The notes below the pieces were generated by a model that made no database searches, had not been told where the DNA came from, and saw only the letters and a list, made by a program, of their open reading frames with translations. A stretch of DNA of 64,000 bases, taken from assembly GCF_030519655.1 (NCBI RefSeq), contig NZ_JAUMIT010000001.1, forward strand, positions 124,001 to 188,000, in the 5' to 3' direction. A program made the position numbers and the translations under genes. Each line of letters opens with the position of its first letter. The stretch's first letter is position 1. This document shows positions 21,941 to 30,280 of the stretch, piece after piece. This stretch comes from Wenyingzhuangia gilva (lineage in GTDB: Bacteria > Bacteroidota > Bacteroidia > Flavobacteriales > Flavobacteriaceae).

Positions 21941-21961
21941 AAACAGATCTTATTTTTTTAT

Positions 21962-21995
21962 AAAAGGCTTACAAATTATTGTAAGCCTTTTGTTT
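21962..21995 (+). terminator. Intrinsic terminator after the SDR gene
   Basis: AAAAGGCTTACAA pairs with TTGTAAGCCTTTT across a 4-nt loop, followed by T-rich sequence. Confidence 0.85.
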
Positions 21996-22076
21996 TTTAG
22001 CATCTATTGAATTCTTCACTCACACATTATCATTCTTAATATTGGTTTACGTAACTTTGCAGTTCAATTTGTAATC

Positions 22077-22958
22077 ATGACACACAAAGCTGGTTTTGTA
22101 AATATAATAGGAAATCCCAATGTTGGGAAATCTACTTTAATGAATGCCTTTGTAGGTGAAAAATTATCTATCATCACCTCTAAAGCGCAAACAACTAGAC
22201 ATCGTATTTTAGGAATTGTAAACGGAGATGATTATCAAATCATGTTTTCGGATACTCCAGGGATTATAAAACCCGCCTACGAAATGCAAGCTTCTATGAT
22301 GGATTTTGTAAAATCTGCCTTTGAAGATGCTGATGTTTTGATTTATATGGTAGAAATAGGTGAAAAAGAATTAAAAGATGAAGCGTTCTTTAATAAAATT
22401 CAGAACTCTAAAGTTCCTGTAATGTTGTTAATCAACAAAATAGACACTTCTAATCAACAAGAAATTGAAGAAAAATTGGCTTATTGGGAAGAAAAAGTTC
22501 CAAAAGCAAACGTGTATTTAATTTCTGCATTAGAGAATTTTAATATTGAACCTGTTTTTGATAAGATTAAAGAATTACTTCCTGAATCTCCAGCTTTTTA
22601 TCCTAAAGACCAATTAACAGATAAGCCTGAGCGTTTCTTTGTAAATGAAGCAATTCGAGAAAAAATCTTATTAAATTACAAAAAGGAAATTCCTTATGCT
22701 GTAGAAATTGAAACAGAAGAATTTTTTGAAGATGACACCATCATTCGTATTCGATCTATTATTATGGTAGAGCGTGAAACACAAAAAGGAATTATTATTG
22801 GTCACAAAGGTGCTGCTCTAAAAAAAGTAGGAATGGAAGCTAGAAAAGACCTAGAGATCTTTTTTGATAAAAAAGTATTCTTAGAACTTTATGTAAAGGT
22901 GAACAAAAACTGGCGTTCTAACGACAGACAGTTAAAGCGTTTTGGATATAAAGACTAA
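22077..22958 (+). CDS. era: GTPase Era
   Basis: 293 residues, full length. G-domain motifs: G1 GNPNVGKST (~12-20), G3 DTPG (~60), G4 NKID (~122), G5 SAL. The KH domain at ~195-285 includes GHKGAALKKVG, which binds the 3' end of 16S rRNA. Era acts in maturation of the small ribosomal subunit. It is a single-gene unit with a shared terminator downstream. A TAACTTTG box lies ~23 bp before the start. Confidence 0.97.
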   Translation: MTHKAGFVNIIGNPNVGKSTLMNAFVGEKLSIITSKAQTTRHRILGIVNGDDYQIMFSDTPGIIKPAYEMQASMMDFVKSAFEDADVLIYMVEIGEKELKDEAFFNKIQNSKVPVMLLINKIDTSNQQEIEEKLAYWEEKVPKANVYLISALENFNIEPVFDKIKELLPESPAFYPKDQLTDKPERFFVNEAIREKILLNYKKEIPYAVEIETEEFFEDDTIIRIRSIIMVERETQKGIIIGHKGAALKKVGMEARKDLEIFFDKKVFLELYVKVNKNWRSNDRQLKRFGYKD

Positions 22959-22960
22959 CA

Positions 22961-22988
22961 AAAAAGCCACTCAATGAGTGGCTTTTTT
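22961..22988. terminator. Bidirectional terminator between era and dinB-like gene
   Basis: AAAAAGCCACTCA/TGAGTGGCTTTTT hairpin with A- and T-tracts on the two sides; the two genes converge on it. Confidence 0.85.
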
Positions 22989-23503
22989 TATTTAGTAAAA
23001 TATCTTTCATGCAATACATTTACATGATGCTGTACATGCCCTACACAAATACACCCAAATATTAATGGACTTACGTGTATTCCCGAACAAATTCCTTCTC
23101 GCAATAACATCTCATCACTAAAGCTTTTAAACAGGGCTAAAGTAGATTTTCTTACCAAAGAAAATTCTTGTAACAAATCCTCTACAGATCTACTACCGGC
23201 ATTGGTGTGTTGTGCATATTTTTGTTCTTCAAAACCAATCAACTCTTGTTGTTCTCCTCTAGCCAAAGTCAAGGCTCTGTAAGACATAATTCTTTCAGTA
23301 TCTATCAAATGTTGTAAAATATCCTTAGGCGTCCATTTTCCTTCTTGGTACTGATAATCTTGTTGTTGAATTAATGATTCTTTTAATTCTTCTAAAATGT
23401 TTTGTGAACTACTTAAAGCTTCTAAAACAGTTTCATTTTCTGATACTAAATCAATATACCTATCATAAAAGAAAGGCATCTCTTTTATATTGGTTTTTTT
23501 CAT
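22988..23503 (-). CDS. DinB-family protein
   Basis: 171 residues, four-helix-bundle DinB_2 type. The presumed metal ligands are His in DILQHLIDTERIM (~66) and the pair in VGHVQHHVNVLHERY (HxxxH, ~156-160). Family members include thiol-dependent S-transferases of the bacillithiol and mycothiol type, and many proteins of unknown role. It lies 6 bp after the RemB-like gene and may be co-transcribed with it. Confidence 0.85.
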   Translation of the reverse strand: MKKTNIKEMPFFYDRYIDLVSENETVLEALSSSQNILEELKESLIQQQDYQYQEGKWTPKDILQHLIDTERIMSYRALTLARGEQQELIGFEEQKYAQHTNAGSRSVEDLLQEFSLVRKSTLALFKSFSDEMLLREGICSGIHVSPLIFGCICVGHVQHHVNVLHERYFTK

Positions 23504-23509
23504 TTGGTA

Positions 23510-25207
23510 TTAATAATCTCTATAATTGTTAAATAAATCGGCTTTTACTCCTACTACAAACCATTGGGTGTTTTCCACATTAAAAGTATACCCCGTAGAT
23601 TCTGGTTCAATTCCTATTCTGGTAATAGGACTGTCTGATTTAAAGTTACGAATTAACGCACCAGCAAATACTTTAAAATTATTAGATGGGTTGATTAAAT
23701 AACTTACTTCCATATCTGCGTTTAAAGTAGTGGCTACATTTCCTTGTAAAAATTTCTGATCGTAATCTCCATTTCTTTCTGTTGCCAACACAAACACATT
23801 TCCTCCATAAGATGTTGAATCTCCATCAATATCAAATCCTTTTTTACCATACACAACTTTTGCATGTGCTCCCCAACGATTTTTATTATATCTGGCAATA
23901 AACACAGTTTCCCAAAAATTAGCTCCCCATAAATGAGCCAACGGCTGTCCAAAATGAGCGTAATTATGTTGTTGTTCGTGAGAATAGGTAAACGGTGTTA
24001 CTTTGTTGTATTCAGCCTGTAATTGTAATCCTTTCACTTTAAAAGCATCAAAAAACTTAGCTCCAATTTGAATGGCATTTTTATTTGCCCAATACCCATT
24101 TTGAGGTTTAAAAAATTCGGCCACTTTAAAATCATCTAATAAAAATTGTCCGTAAAAAATGGTGTTTTCTGCTAACCTATATTTCATATCCATTCCTACA
24201 ATTCCGTTACCAGAATCTTCACCATTGGCAAATTCTAAATTTTTATAAAAAATAATAGGATTAAAATATTCTGCAGGAAATGCTCCTGAACTTCCAGCAT
24301 TATCAGTAATAATCCCTTCAAAAAAACCAAGATTAAAACGAGGTGTTACATTCCAACTTAAATGATGAAAGGTTCCATATTTCCTTTTGTGACCATAGTT
24401 CATTCCTGCCGAAGCATCATCAATAGAATAATTAAAGTCTTTTAACCACATCCACATATTAGTGTATTGTACCTTTCCTACAGTTGTGGTAATTTTTGCA
24501 TAAGTACTTGGAGCAGAAACATCAGACAAAAACAGAGAACGATACCCATCACCAATAAAATTTTGACCATGACCAAATTGTACATCAAAAAATTTACTAG
24601 GAGCATAAGAAACATATCCTGTTGAAATTCCATAATCCATTCCATAAGTTCCAACCCCTTTTCCTTTTCCTCTTCCAGGTATTAAACCTGCTGCATCTTC
24701 TGGTTGATTGATTTTTATATAATCGTAAACAAACTGGGTGTATTTTGTTTGACTCTCAAAAGCAGAAGCACTGTAAGAAAACTTATTCCCTATCTGTCCT
24801 TCAATTTTAAGAATTCTAGTATTGTTCATCGTCGTACCAACATCGGTGTTATCAACTCCAGCATCTACATCCAAAAGCACATCTAAATGAAACCAATAAT
24901 CTTTTCCTCTAACAGCTACCAAATGTTCGTTCCACAACTTTCTACCTCCCCAAGATTTTTTATTTTTTAATAAACTGTTTTTATATGCATCCAATCCTGC
25001 CACTTTACTCACAGCTTGATACACATATGGTTTTATGGCTGTATGACTATTCTCAGCTTGATAAATACCTTGTTCAAAAACACTATAACTAGCATGATTA
25101 AACGGAATTCTTAACTGACTTTCATGCTCTGGAAAGAGTTCCTCTTTTTCTTGAGCATTTAAAATGTTTGCTCCCAATAATAATACCCAAATAATTTTTT
25201 TCATCAT
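23510..25207 (-). CDS. Outer-membrane protein, gliding-motility RemB-like
   Basis: 565 residues with a signal peptide (~1-18, LNAQ). Long stretches of amphipathic strands (IKINQPEDAAG, GYVSYAPSKFFDVQFGHGQNF) indicate an outer-membrane barrel with an aromatic end. The overall sequence looks like the flavobacterial proteins annotated as gliding motility protein RemB, which also recall capsule-assembly barrels (Wzi-like). Its first codons overlap the stop of the sugar acetyltransferase gene by 4 bp, a hint that it handles surface polysaccharide (inference). The RemB assignment is from memory of the family and not verified. Confidence 0.65.
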   Translation of the reverse strand: MMKKIIWVLLLGANILNAQEKEELFPEHESQLRIPFNHASYSVFEQGIYQAENSHTAIKPYVYQAVSKVAGLDAYKNSLLKNKKSWGGRKLWNEHLVAVRGKDYWFHLDVLLDVDAGVDNTDVGTTMNNTRILKIEGQIGNKFSYSASAFESQTKYTQFVYDYIKINQPEDAAGLIPGRGKGKGVGTYGMDYGISTGYVSYAPSKFFDVQFGHGQNFIGDGYRSLFLSDVSAPSTYAKITTTVGKVQYTNMWMWLKDFNYSIDDASAGMNYGHKRKYGTFHHLSWNVTPRFNLGFFEGIITDNAGSSGAFPAEYFNPIIFYKNLEFANGEDSGNGIVGMDMKYRLAENTIFYGQFLLDDFKVAEFFKPQNGYWANKNAIQIGAKFFDAFKVKGLQLQAEYNKVTPFTYSHEQQHNYAHFGQPLAHLWGANFWETVFIARYNKNRWGAHAKVVYGKKGFDIDGDSTSYGGNVFVLATERNGDYDQKFLQGNVATTLNADMEVSYLINPSNNFKVFAGALIRNFKSDSPITRIGIEPESTGYTFNVENTQWFVVGVKADLFNNYRDY

Positions 25208-25794
25208 GATATTCTAGTCACGGTATCGTTAGTCAATTTATATTCTTGTAAACTTTCTTTGCAAATAGCCATTCCGTCTGCATCAAATTTTAATCTGTGT
25301 CCGTATTCACTTACCCAACCCATTTGTTTTGATGGATTTCCTACCACCAAAGCATAAGGTTTTACTTCTTTTGTAACTACTGCTCCAGCACCAATCATTG
25401 CATATTCTCCAATGGTATTACCACATAAAATGGTAGCATTAGCACCAATACTAGCTCCTTTTTTAACCAACGTAACTTTGTATTCGTCTTTTCTGATGAT
25501 GGCACTACGTGGATTGATAACATTGGTAAACACCATGGAAGGGCCTAGAAACACGTCTTCCTGACACTCCACTCCTGTATATATAGAAACATTGTTTTGC
25601 ACTTTAACATTTCTACCCAATTTTACAAAGGGAGACACTACCACATTTTGACCAATGTTACAAACCTCTCCTATTTCTGAATGAGGCATGATGTGACTAA
25701 AGTGCCATATTTTGGTTCCTTTTCCAATCTTAGCTCCCTCATCAATCACGGCTGTTTTGTGAGCAAAAAATTCTTGAGACATATTTTTTATCAT
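25204..25794 (-). CDS. Hexapeptide acetyltransferase, WbpD/WlbB-like
   Basis: 196 residues. A left-handed beta-helix of hexapeptide repeats runs from ~7 to ~165 (VIDEGAKIGKGTKIWHFSHI, then IGQNVVVSPFVKLG, IGANATILCGNTIG). The pattern fits the N-acetyltransferases that acetylate the 3-amino group of UDP-aminosugars used in surface polysaccharides. ATG at 25794; a second in-frame ATG lies at 25782. It overlaps the next gene by ATGA, so the two are translated together. Confidence 0.85.
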   Translation of the reverse strand: MIKNMSQEFFAHKTAVIDEGAKIGKGTKIWHFSHIMPHSEIGEVCNIGQNVVVSPFVKLGRNVKVQNNVSIYTGVECQEDVFLGPSMVFTNVINPRSAIIRKDEYKVTLVKKGASIGANATILCGNTIGEYAMIGAGAVVTKEVKPYALVVGNPSKQMGWVSEYGHRLKFDADGMAICKESLQEYKLTNDTVTRIS

Positions 25795-25833
25795 CTTAAT
25801 TTCTAGATTACACTACAATACCTTTAACAGTTT

Positions 25834-25851
25834 ATCGAGTGTAGTCGAGAT
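25834..25851. repeat. REP-like palindromic motif
   Basis: ATCGAGTGTAGTCGAGAT, an imperfect palindrome around TCGA halves. It lies between two minus-strand genes. It resembles the TCGACTGCGCTCGA type of dispersed element common in Flavobacteriaceae genomes. Confidence 0.4.
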
Positions 25852-25893
25852 GTTTCTTTTCTAATTTAACTAAGTTTTTCTTTATCAACTATT

Positions 25894-26808
25894 CTATATC
25901 AACTTTTCTTTCCAAGCATTCCATTTGTATTTTTTAGCATAAACAAATAGCAATAATGGATATAAAAAGAACATAGCAACTAGTTCCGTCATCAAACTTG
26001 GAGAAGATATGTCTTTAAAAATGGCTGCCGTTTGGAATGCTGTCCAATCCGCAGTAACTAATAGAGCTGTTATCAAATTATTAGCAGCATGAAATCCTAA
26101 AGACAATTCTATTCCTTCATCCATTAAAGTCATAATTCCCAATAACAATCCTGTTCCTATATAAAAAACCATGATTCCATAACCCAATTCTTTTACTTCA
26201 GGATTTGCATAATGCAACAGTCCAAAAACGACTGATGTAACCAATAAAGGCACCCATTTTGTTTTAGAACTGACTCCCAAACCTTGCATCAAATATCCTC
26301 TAAACACGTATTCTTCTAAGCTAGTTTGAATAGGAATTAATACAATTGATAACAAAAATAAAATCGAAAATTTCTTTGCATCAAAATTCCAAACCACCTG
26401 TTCTGGACTAATGATATAGCCAATAAAAAACAACAACAAAGTGATGCTTGCCCAAAAGAAGAAAGAAAAGAAAACTCGTTTATAATCTATTTTAACTCTA
26501 CTCGTTGTTAAACTTGTCCAACTTTGTTTGTGTATTTTTTTTATGATTATAAATAAAGTTATCATAGCACCTACAAAAGGTAACATCATATAAAACAAAG
26601 ATGTATTGCTATCTAATAAAGTGTATAAATAGTTGATATCTTCAACTCTTGAAGCATCTGCAGTTCCTTCTGTAATTTTATTTGCAATCACTAAATTGTA
26701 AGGCAAAGAAAAAGTTAAAGCTCCTATAACTACTAAAATAATTCCTAGTACATAGTTCCAAATACTATGATTTGCTTTGTATGCTTGATCTAAAAATCTA
26801 TTTTCCAT
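25894..26808 (-). CDS. CPBP-family intramembrane metalloprotease
   Basis: 304 residues with about eight membrane segments. The ABI/CaaX protease core is at ~160-245: EEYVFRGYL (Glu-Glu-x3-Arg), then FGLLHYANPE and FHAANN, which carry the metal-binding histidines. The substrate is unknown. The start overlaps the 3' end of menC by 19 bp, so it belongs to the men operon by position; related flavobacteria often place a CPBP gene beside menC. Confidence 0.88.
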   Translation of the reverse strand: MENRFLDQAYKANHSIWNYVLGIILVVIGALTFSLPYNLVIANKITEGTADASRVEDINYLYTLLDSNTSLFYMMLPFVGAMITLFIIIKKIHKQSWTSLTTSRVKIDYKRVFFSFFFWASITLLLFFIGYIISPEQVVWNFDAKKFSILFLLSIVLIPIQTSLEEYVFRGYLMQGLGVSSKTKWVPLLVTSVVFGLLHYANPEVKELGYGIMVFYIGTGLLLGIMTLMDEGIELSLGFHAANNLITALLVTADWTAFQTAAIFKDISSPSLMTELVAMFFLYPLLLFVYAKKYKWNAWKEKLI

Positions 26809-27824
26809 GCTGCATTTGTGTTGTACCTGATACTTCCATCTACTACTTCTAAAGGACTATCTATATTGTTGGTAAACAAACCACCAGTTCCCAAACCTTG
26901 TGGCATTTGAACACCTAAAGTATAGGTATATTGACTAATAGCGTTTAGTCCAATATTGCTTTCCAATGCAGAAGTAATCCAAAATGGAATATTTAATGAG
27001 TTGGCTATTTCAATCCACTCATTACATCCTTTAAAACCACCCACCAAACTAGGTTTTAAAATAATATATTGTGGCTGAATATTTTTTAACAAAGCTAATT
27101 TTTCTTCGTACTTAAAAACACCTATCAATTCCTCATCTAAAGCCACCGGTACTGGTGATTTTAAACACAAATCTCTCATTGCATTTAATTCTCCCTGTTT
27201 GATAGGTTGTTCAATAGAATGAATACCCAACATGGCTAAACGTTCTAATTTACGTAAAGCATTTTGTGGAGCAAAAGCTCCATTTGCATCAACTCTTAAT
27301 GTGATTTGTTTTGTGGTATATTTTTCTCTAATACTACTTAATAGTTTAATTTCTGTATCAAAATCAATGGCTCCAATTTTCATTTTAATGGTAGAAAAGC
27401 CTGCTTTTATTTTATCTGCAACTTGCTCTTTCATAAAAGTTTCACTGCCCATCCAAATCAATCCATTAATCGGAATAACATCTTCCCCTCTTGTGAATTT
27501 TGAAGGAAACAAATCAAAACCGTTAGAACTTTCTAAAGACAAAAAAGCTTGTTCCAATCCAAATTGAATAGAAGGAAACTCAATTAATTCCTTCCATAAA
27601 GTATCTATTCCTAAATGAATATTTTTACAAGCCCATTTTAAATTGGCTTCATAATCGGGTCTATCATCTGCACTTAAACCTCTAAACAAACCTGTTTCTC
27701 CATATCCTATTTTTCCATCCTTTTCTAAAATGATAAAATAGGTTTCTTTAGTCTTTAAAACTCCTCTTGAAGTCCCAGAGGCTTGTTTAAAATCAAGAAT
27801 ATATTTTTTATAATTTGCTTTCAT
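26790..27824 (-). CDS. menC: o-Succinylbenzoate synthase
   Basis: 344 residues, enolase superfamily. Key motifs: catalytic Lys in TIKMKIGAIDF (~146), metal ligands in LRVDANGAF (Asp ~177), IEQPIKQGE (Glu ~205) and VALDEEL (Asp ~230), and the second catalytic Lys in ILKPSLVGGF (~255). It dehydrates SHCHC to o-succinylbenzoate in menaquinone synthesis. menA lies ~600 bp upstream on the same strand, which supports the call over other enolase-family enzymes. Confidence 0.92.
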   Translation of the reverse strand: MKANYKKYILDFKQASGTSRGVLKTKETYFIILEKDGKIGYGETGLFRGLSADDRPDYEANLKWACKNIHLGIDTLWKELIEFPSIQFGLEQAFLSLESSNGFDLFPSKFTRGEDVIPINGLIWMGSETFMKEQVADKIKAGFSTIKMKIGAIDFDTEIKLLSSIREKYTTKQITLRVDANGAFAPQNALRKLERLAMLGIHSIEQPIKQGELNAMRDLCLKSPVPVALDEELIGVFKYEEKLALLKNIQPQYIILKPSLVGGFKGCNEWIEIANSLNIPFWITSALESNIGLNAISQYTYTLGVQMPQGLGTGGLFTNNIDSPLEVVDGSIRYNTNAAWKIDF

Positions 27825-27833
27825 ACACTAAAA

Positions 27834-27864
27834 AAAACCTTTTGGGTTTAGCCAAAAGGTTTTG
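27834..27864 (-). terminator. Hairpin terminator between SRPBCC gene and menC
   Basis: AAAACCTTTTGG pairs with CCAAAAGGTTTT around GTTTAG. It should end transcripts coming from menA and the SRPBCC gene, so menC may have its own promoter. Confidence 0.75.
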
Positions 27865-27883
27865 AATTTATTAAGTATTCTGT

Positions 27884-28414
27884 TTATTTTTCTAATATTG
27901 ATTTGGCATTTTTCAACCCTTTTTCTAAATCAGAACCTTTTAACTTATTTACATCAATAAGCATCATAAAAACACTTTGTAAGGCTCCATAGTATAAATC
28001 TTGTCCCCATATAACTTTGGTATCAGTTCCATTGTCATCAAACTTAAAAAACGTAGTTGAGTTAAATTCAACAGGTTTTTCAATTCTTAACTCAGAAATA
28101 ATTTCTTTATTAGGGATCATTTCTATAATTTCCTGTTCTCCAACTCCAACTCGCTTATGTTCTGATTTCCACGCGCGAACAGAACCTACAGTGTTCCCAA
28201 CTCCTCTATATTCATGTACTGTATTTGGGTCTAAAGTTTGTAAAACATCATATTCCTCTATATTTTGTAAAGAGGCAAAATAAGGGTACACTACCTCTAT
28301 AGGTTTCTCTATAATAATTGACCTTTGTATGGTTTCAGATTTTGGTGCAATCATTATCAAAATTAAAAGTATTGCAATAATGATTACAGATCCGTATAGA
28401 AAAATCTTTTTCAT
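27884..28414 (-). CDS. SRPBCC-family membrane-anchored protein
   Basis: 176 residues. One N-terminal membrane segment (~5-24) is followed by a START/polyketide-cyclase-like fold: RSIIIEKPIEVVYPYFASLQN (opening strand and helix, ~32-52), WKSEHKRVGVGEQEIIEM, and TKVIWGQDLYY. Ligand and role are unknown. It lies between menA and menC on the same strand. Confidence 0.85.
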   Translation of the reverse strand: MKKIFLYGSVIIIAILLILIMIAPKSETIQRSIIIEKPIEVVYPYFASLQNIEEYDVLQTLDPNTVHEYRGVGNTVGSVRAWKSEHKRVGVGEQEIIEMIPNKEIISELRIEKPVEFNSTTFFKFDDNGTDTKVIWGQDLYYGALQSVFMMLIDVNKLKGSDLEKGLKNAKSILEK

Positions 28415-28445
28415 TTTTATTAGTTTTACAAGTTCCTTAAAAGTA

Positions 28446-29339
28446 TTAAATAATTAATCCTAAACCAAAAAGGAGCGAAAACAAAAAGGTACTTAAAGCA
28501 ACTTTTTTTAATTCAGGATCTAACAATACAGCTTCTTTATTGGTGTAAACTGTTTTAATATGTTTTAATAAAGGAACAAAAGCTATTAAAAATAAATATG
28601 CTTTAAAAGAATAATTCAAAGCAACAACATAATAAATGGTGGATAGCATTCCAACAATCAATAATACATAATGATAAACCTTTGCTTTATTTGCTCCTAA
28701 TTTTACTGCCAAAGTATTTTTATTAGATTGAATATCTGACAATCGATCTCTCATGTTATTTAAATTCAACACACCAACACTAAACAATCCTATAGAAATG
28801 GCAGGCAAAAAAGACAAGGTTGATACTTGCTTCGTATATAAAAATTCACAGCCTACGACCCCTAACAATCCAAAAAACAAAAAGACAAATAGATCTCCAA
28901 AACCAGAATATCCGTAGGCTCCTTTTCCCATGGTATATTTCATGGCTGCTCCAATAGAAGCCAATCCTAGGAAAAAGAAAATAATAGACAACATAAAGTT
29001 TTCACTACCAAAAGAAACATAAATTAATAACAATGCAATAATTAAAGTAATGGCAATGGTTATATAAATCCCTTTTAACATTTGCTTTGGAGAAATAGTT
29101 CCACTTTGCAAAGCTCGTTGTGGGCCTACTCTATTTTCGTTGTCTGTTCCTTTCACTCCATCTCCATAATCATTAGCAAAGTTAGATAGGACCTGAAATC
29201 CAACAGTTGTTAACAAAGCCAACACACAAATATCCCAATGAAAAGCTCCTTTTGAAGCTGCTAAAAAACTCCCTGTAATTACTCCCGACAACGACAAAGG
29301 CAAAGTTCTTAGCCTTGCCGCTTGAATCCAATGTTTCAT
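28446..29339 (-). CDS. menA: 1,4-Dihydroxy-2-naphthoate polyprenyltransferase
   Basis: 297 residues with about eight membrane segments, UbiA superfamily. The two Asp-rich prenyl-diphosphate sites are NFANDYGDGVKG (~54-65) and NNMRDRLSD (~193-201). The start RLRTLPLSLSGVITGSFLA is typical of MenA. It attaches the isoprenoid tail to DHNA to give demethylmenaquinone. With menC it shows menaquinone synthesis. Confidence 0.95.
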   Translation of the reverse strand: MKHWIQAARLRTLPLSLSGVITGSFLAASKGAFHWDICVLALLTTVGFQVLSNFANDYGDGVKGTDNENRVGPQRALQSGTISPKQMLKGIYITIAITLIIALLLIYVSFGSENFMLSIIFFFLGLASIGAAMKYTMGKGAYGYSGFGDLFVFLFFGLLGVVGCEFLYTKQVSTLSFLPAISIGLFSVGVLNLNNMRDRLSDIQSNKNTLAVKLGANKAKVYHYVLLIVGMLSTIYYVVALNYSFKAYLFLIAFVPLLKHIKTVYTNKEAVLLDPELKKVALSTFLFSLLFGLGLII

Positions 29340-29418
29340 ATTTTATTCATAAAAAAAGTAACTACATAACACCTTTAAAGTGTGAGATACTCACTTCAAT
29401 AATTTTATTGTTTGCCGT

Positions 29419-30204
29419 TTACAATCCTAAAGATTCTACTAGCAATTCAGCAATATCTTTTACCTGAACCTCTGCTTCTTTTTTGTGATGTTTAATACCA
29501 TCTGTCATCATGGTATTACAAAAAGGACATCCTGTAGCAATCACATCTGGTTTGGTTTCTAAGGCATCTTGAGTACGTAGATCATTTACATCCATAGTCC
29601 CTTTTTCTGGCTCTTTAAACATTTGAGCTCCTCCTGCACCACAACACAAAGAATTGTTTCTTGATCTTTTCATTTCAACCAAATTAGTTCCTTTGATATA
29701 TTTTAATAAAGTTCTTGGTGCATCATATTCATCATTTGCTCGTCCTAAATAACAAGGATCGTGAAAAGTGATGGTATTGATATCTAACTTAGCTTTAGAA
29801 AGATCTAATTTTCCTTCATTTACCAATTGTTCTATAAATTGTGTATGATGTAAAACTTCGTATTTTCCTCCTAACTCAGGATATTCATTTTTTAAAGTGT
29901 TGAAAGAATGAGGACAAGCCGTTACAATTTTTTTCACATTGTAAGCATTCATCACCTCAATATTAGTCATGGCTTGCATCTGAAATAAAAATTCATTTCC
30001 TGCTCTTTTAGCAGCATCACCACTAGAACTTTCTTCGGTTCCTAACACCGCAAAATTTACCTCAGCTTTGTTTAATATTTTAACAAAGGCTCTGGTTATT
30101 TTTTTAGCTCTATCATCAAAACTTCCTGCAGAACCTACCCAAAACAATATATCTGGTTCCTTTCCTTCGGCAAATAAGTCTGCCATTACTGGTACTGTTA
30201 TCAT
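29419..30204 (-). CDS. CCG-domain Fe-S oxidoreductase subunit (HdrB/D-like)
   Basis: 261 residues. A C-terminal CCG domain has CCGAGGAQMF (~187-196) and CPFCNTM (~225), the binding pattern for the unusual non-cubane Fe-S clusters of heterodisulfide reductase and GlcF. An N-terminal counterpart is reduced (ACPHSF, ~111). HDPCYLGRAND links them. With the next gene upstream it should form a membrane quinone-linked electron-transfer pair. The physiological substrate is unknown. Confidence 0.85.
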   Translation of the reverse strand: MITVPVMADLFAEGKEPDILFWVGSAGSFDDRAKKITRAFVKILNKAEVNFAVLGTEESSSGDAAKRAGNEFLFQMQAMTNIEVMNAYNVKKIVTACPHSFNTLKNEYPELGGKYEVLHHTQFIEQLVNEGKLDLSKAKLDINTITFHDPCYLGRANDEYDAPRTLLKYIKGTNLVEMKRSRNNSLCCGAGGAQMFKEPEKGTMDVNDLRTQDALETKPDVIATGCPFCNTMMTDGIKHHKKEAEVQVKDIAELLVESLGL

Positions 30205-30208
30205 ATCT

Positions 30209-30270
30209 AATTACGAATTTTGAAATTACGAATTACGAGTTTGATGAATTTGTAATTCCTAATTGATAAT
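30209..30270. repeat. Short AATTACGAATT repeats
   Basis: The motif AATTACGAATT occurs at 30209-30219 and 30224-30234 (the latter running on as ATTACGA), followed by an inverted TAATTCCTAATT. It fills the gap between the two Fe-S subunit genes. Confidence 0.4.
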
Positions 30271-30280
30271 TGTTAATTGA

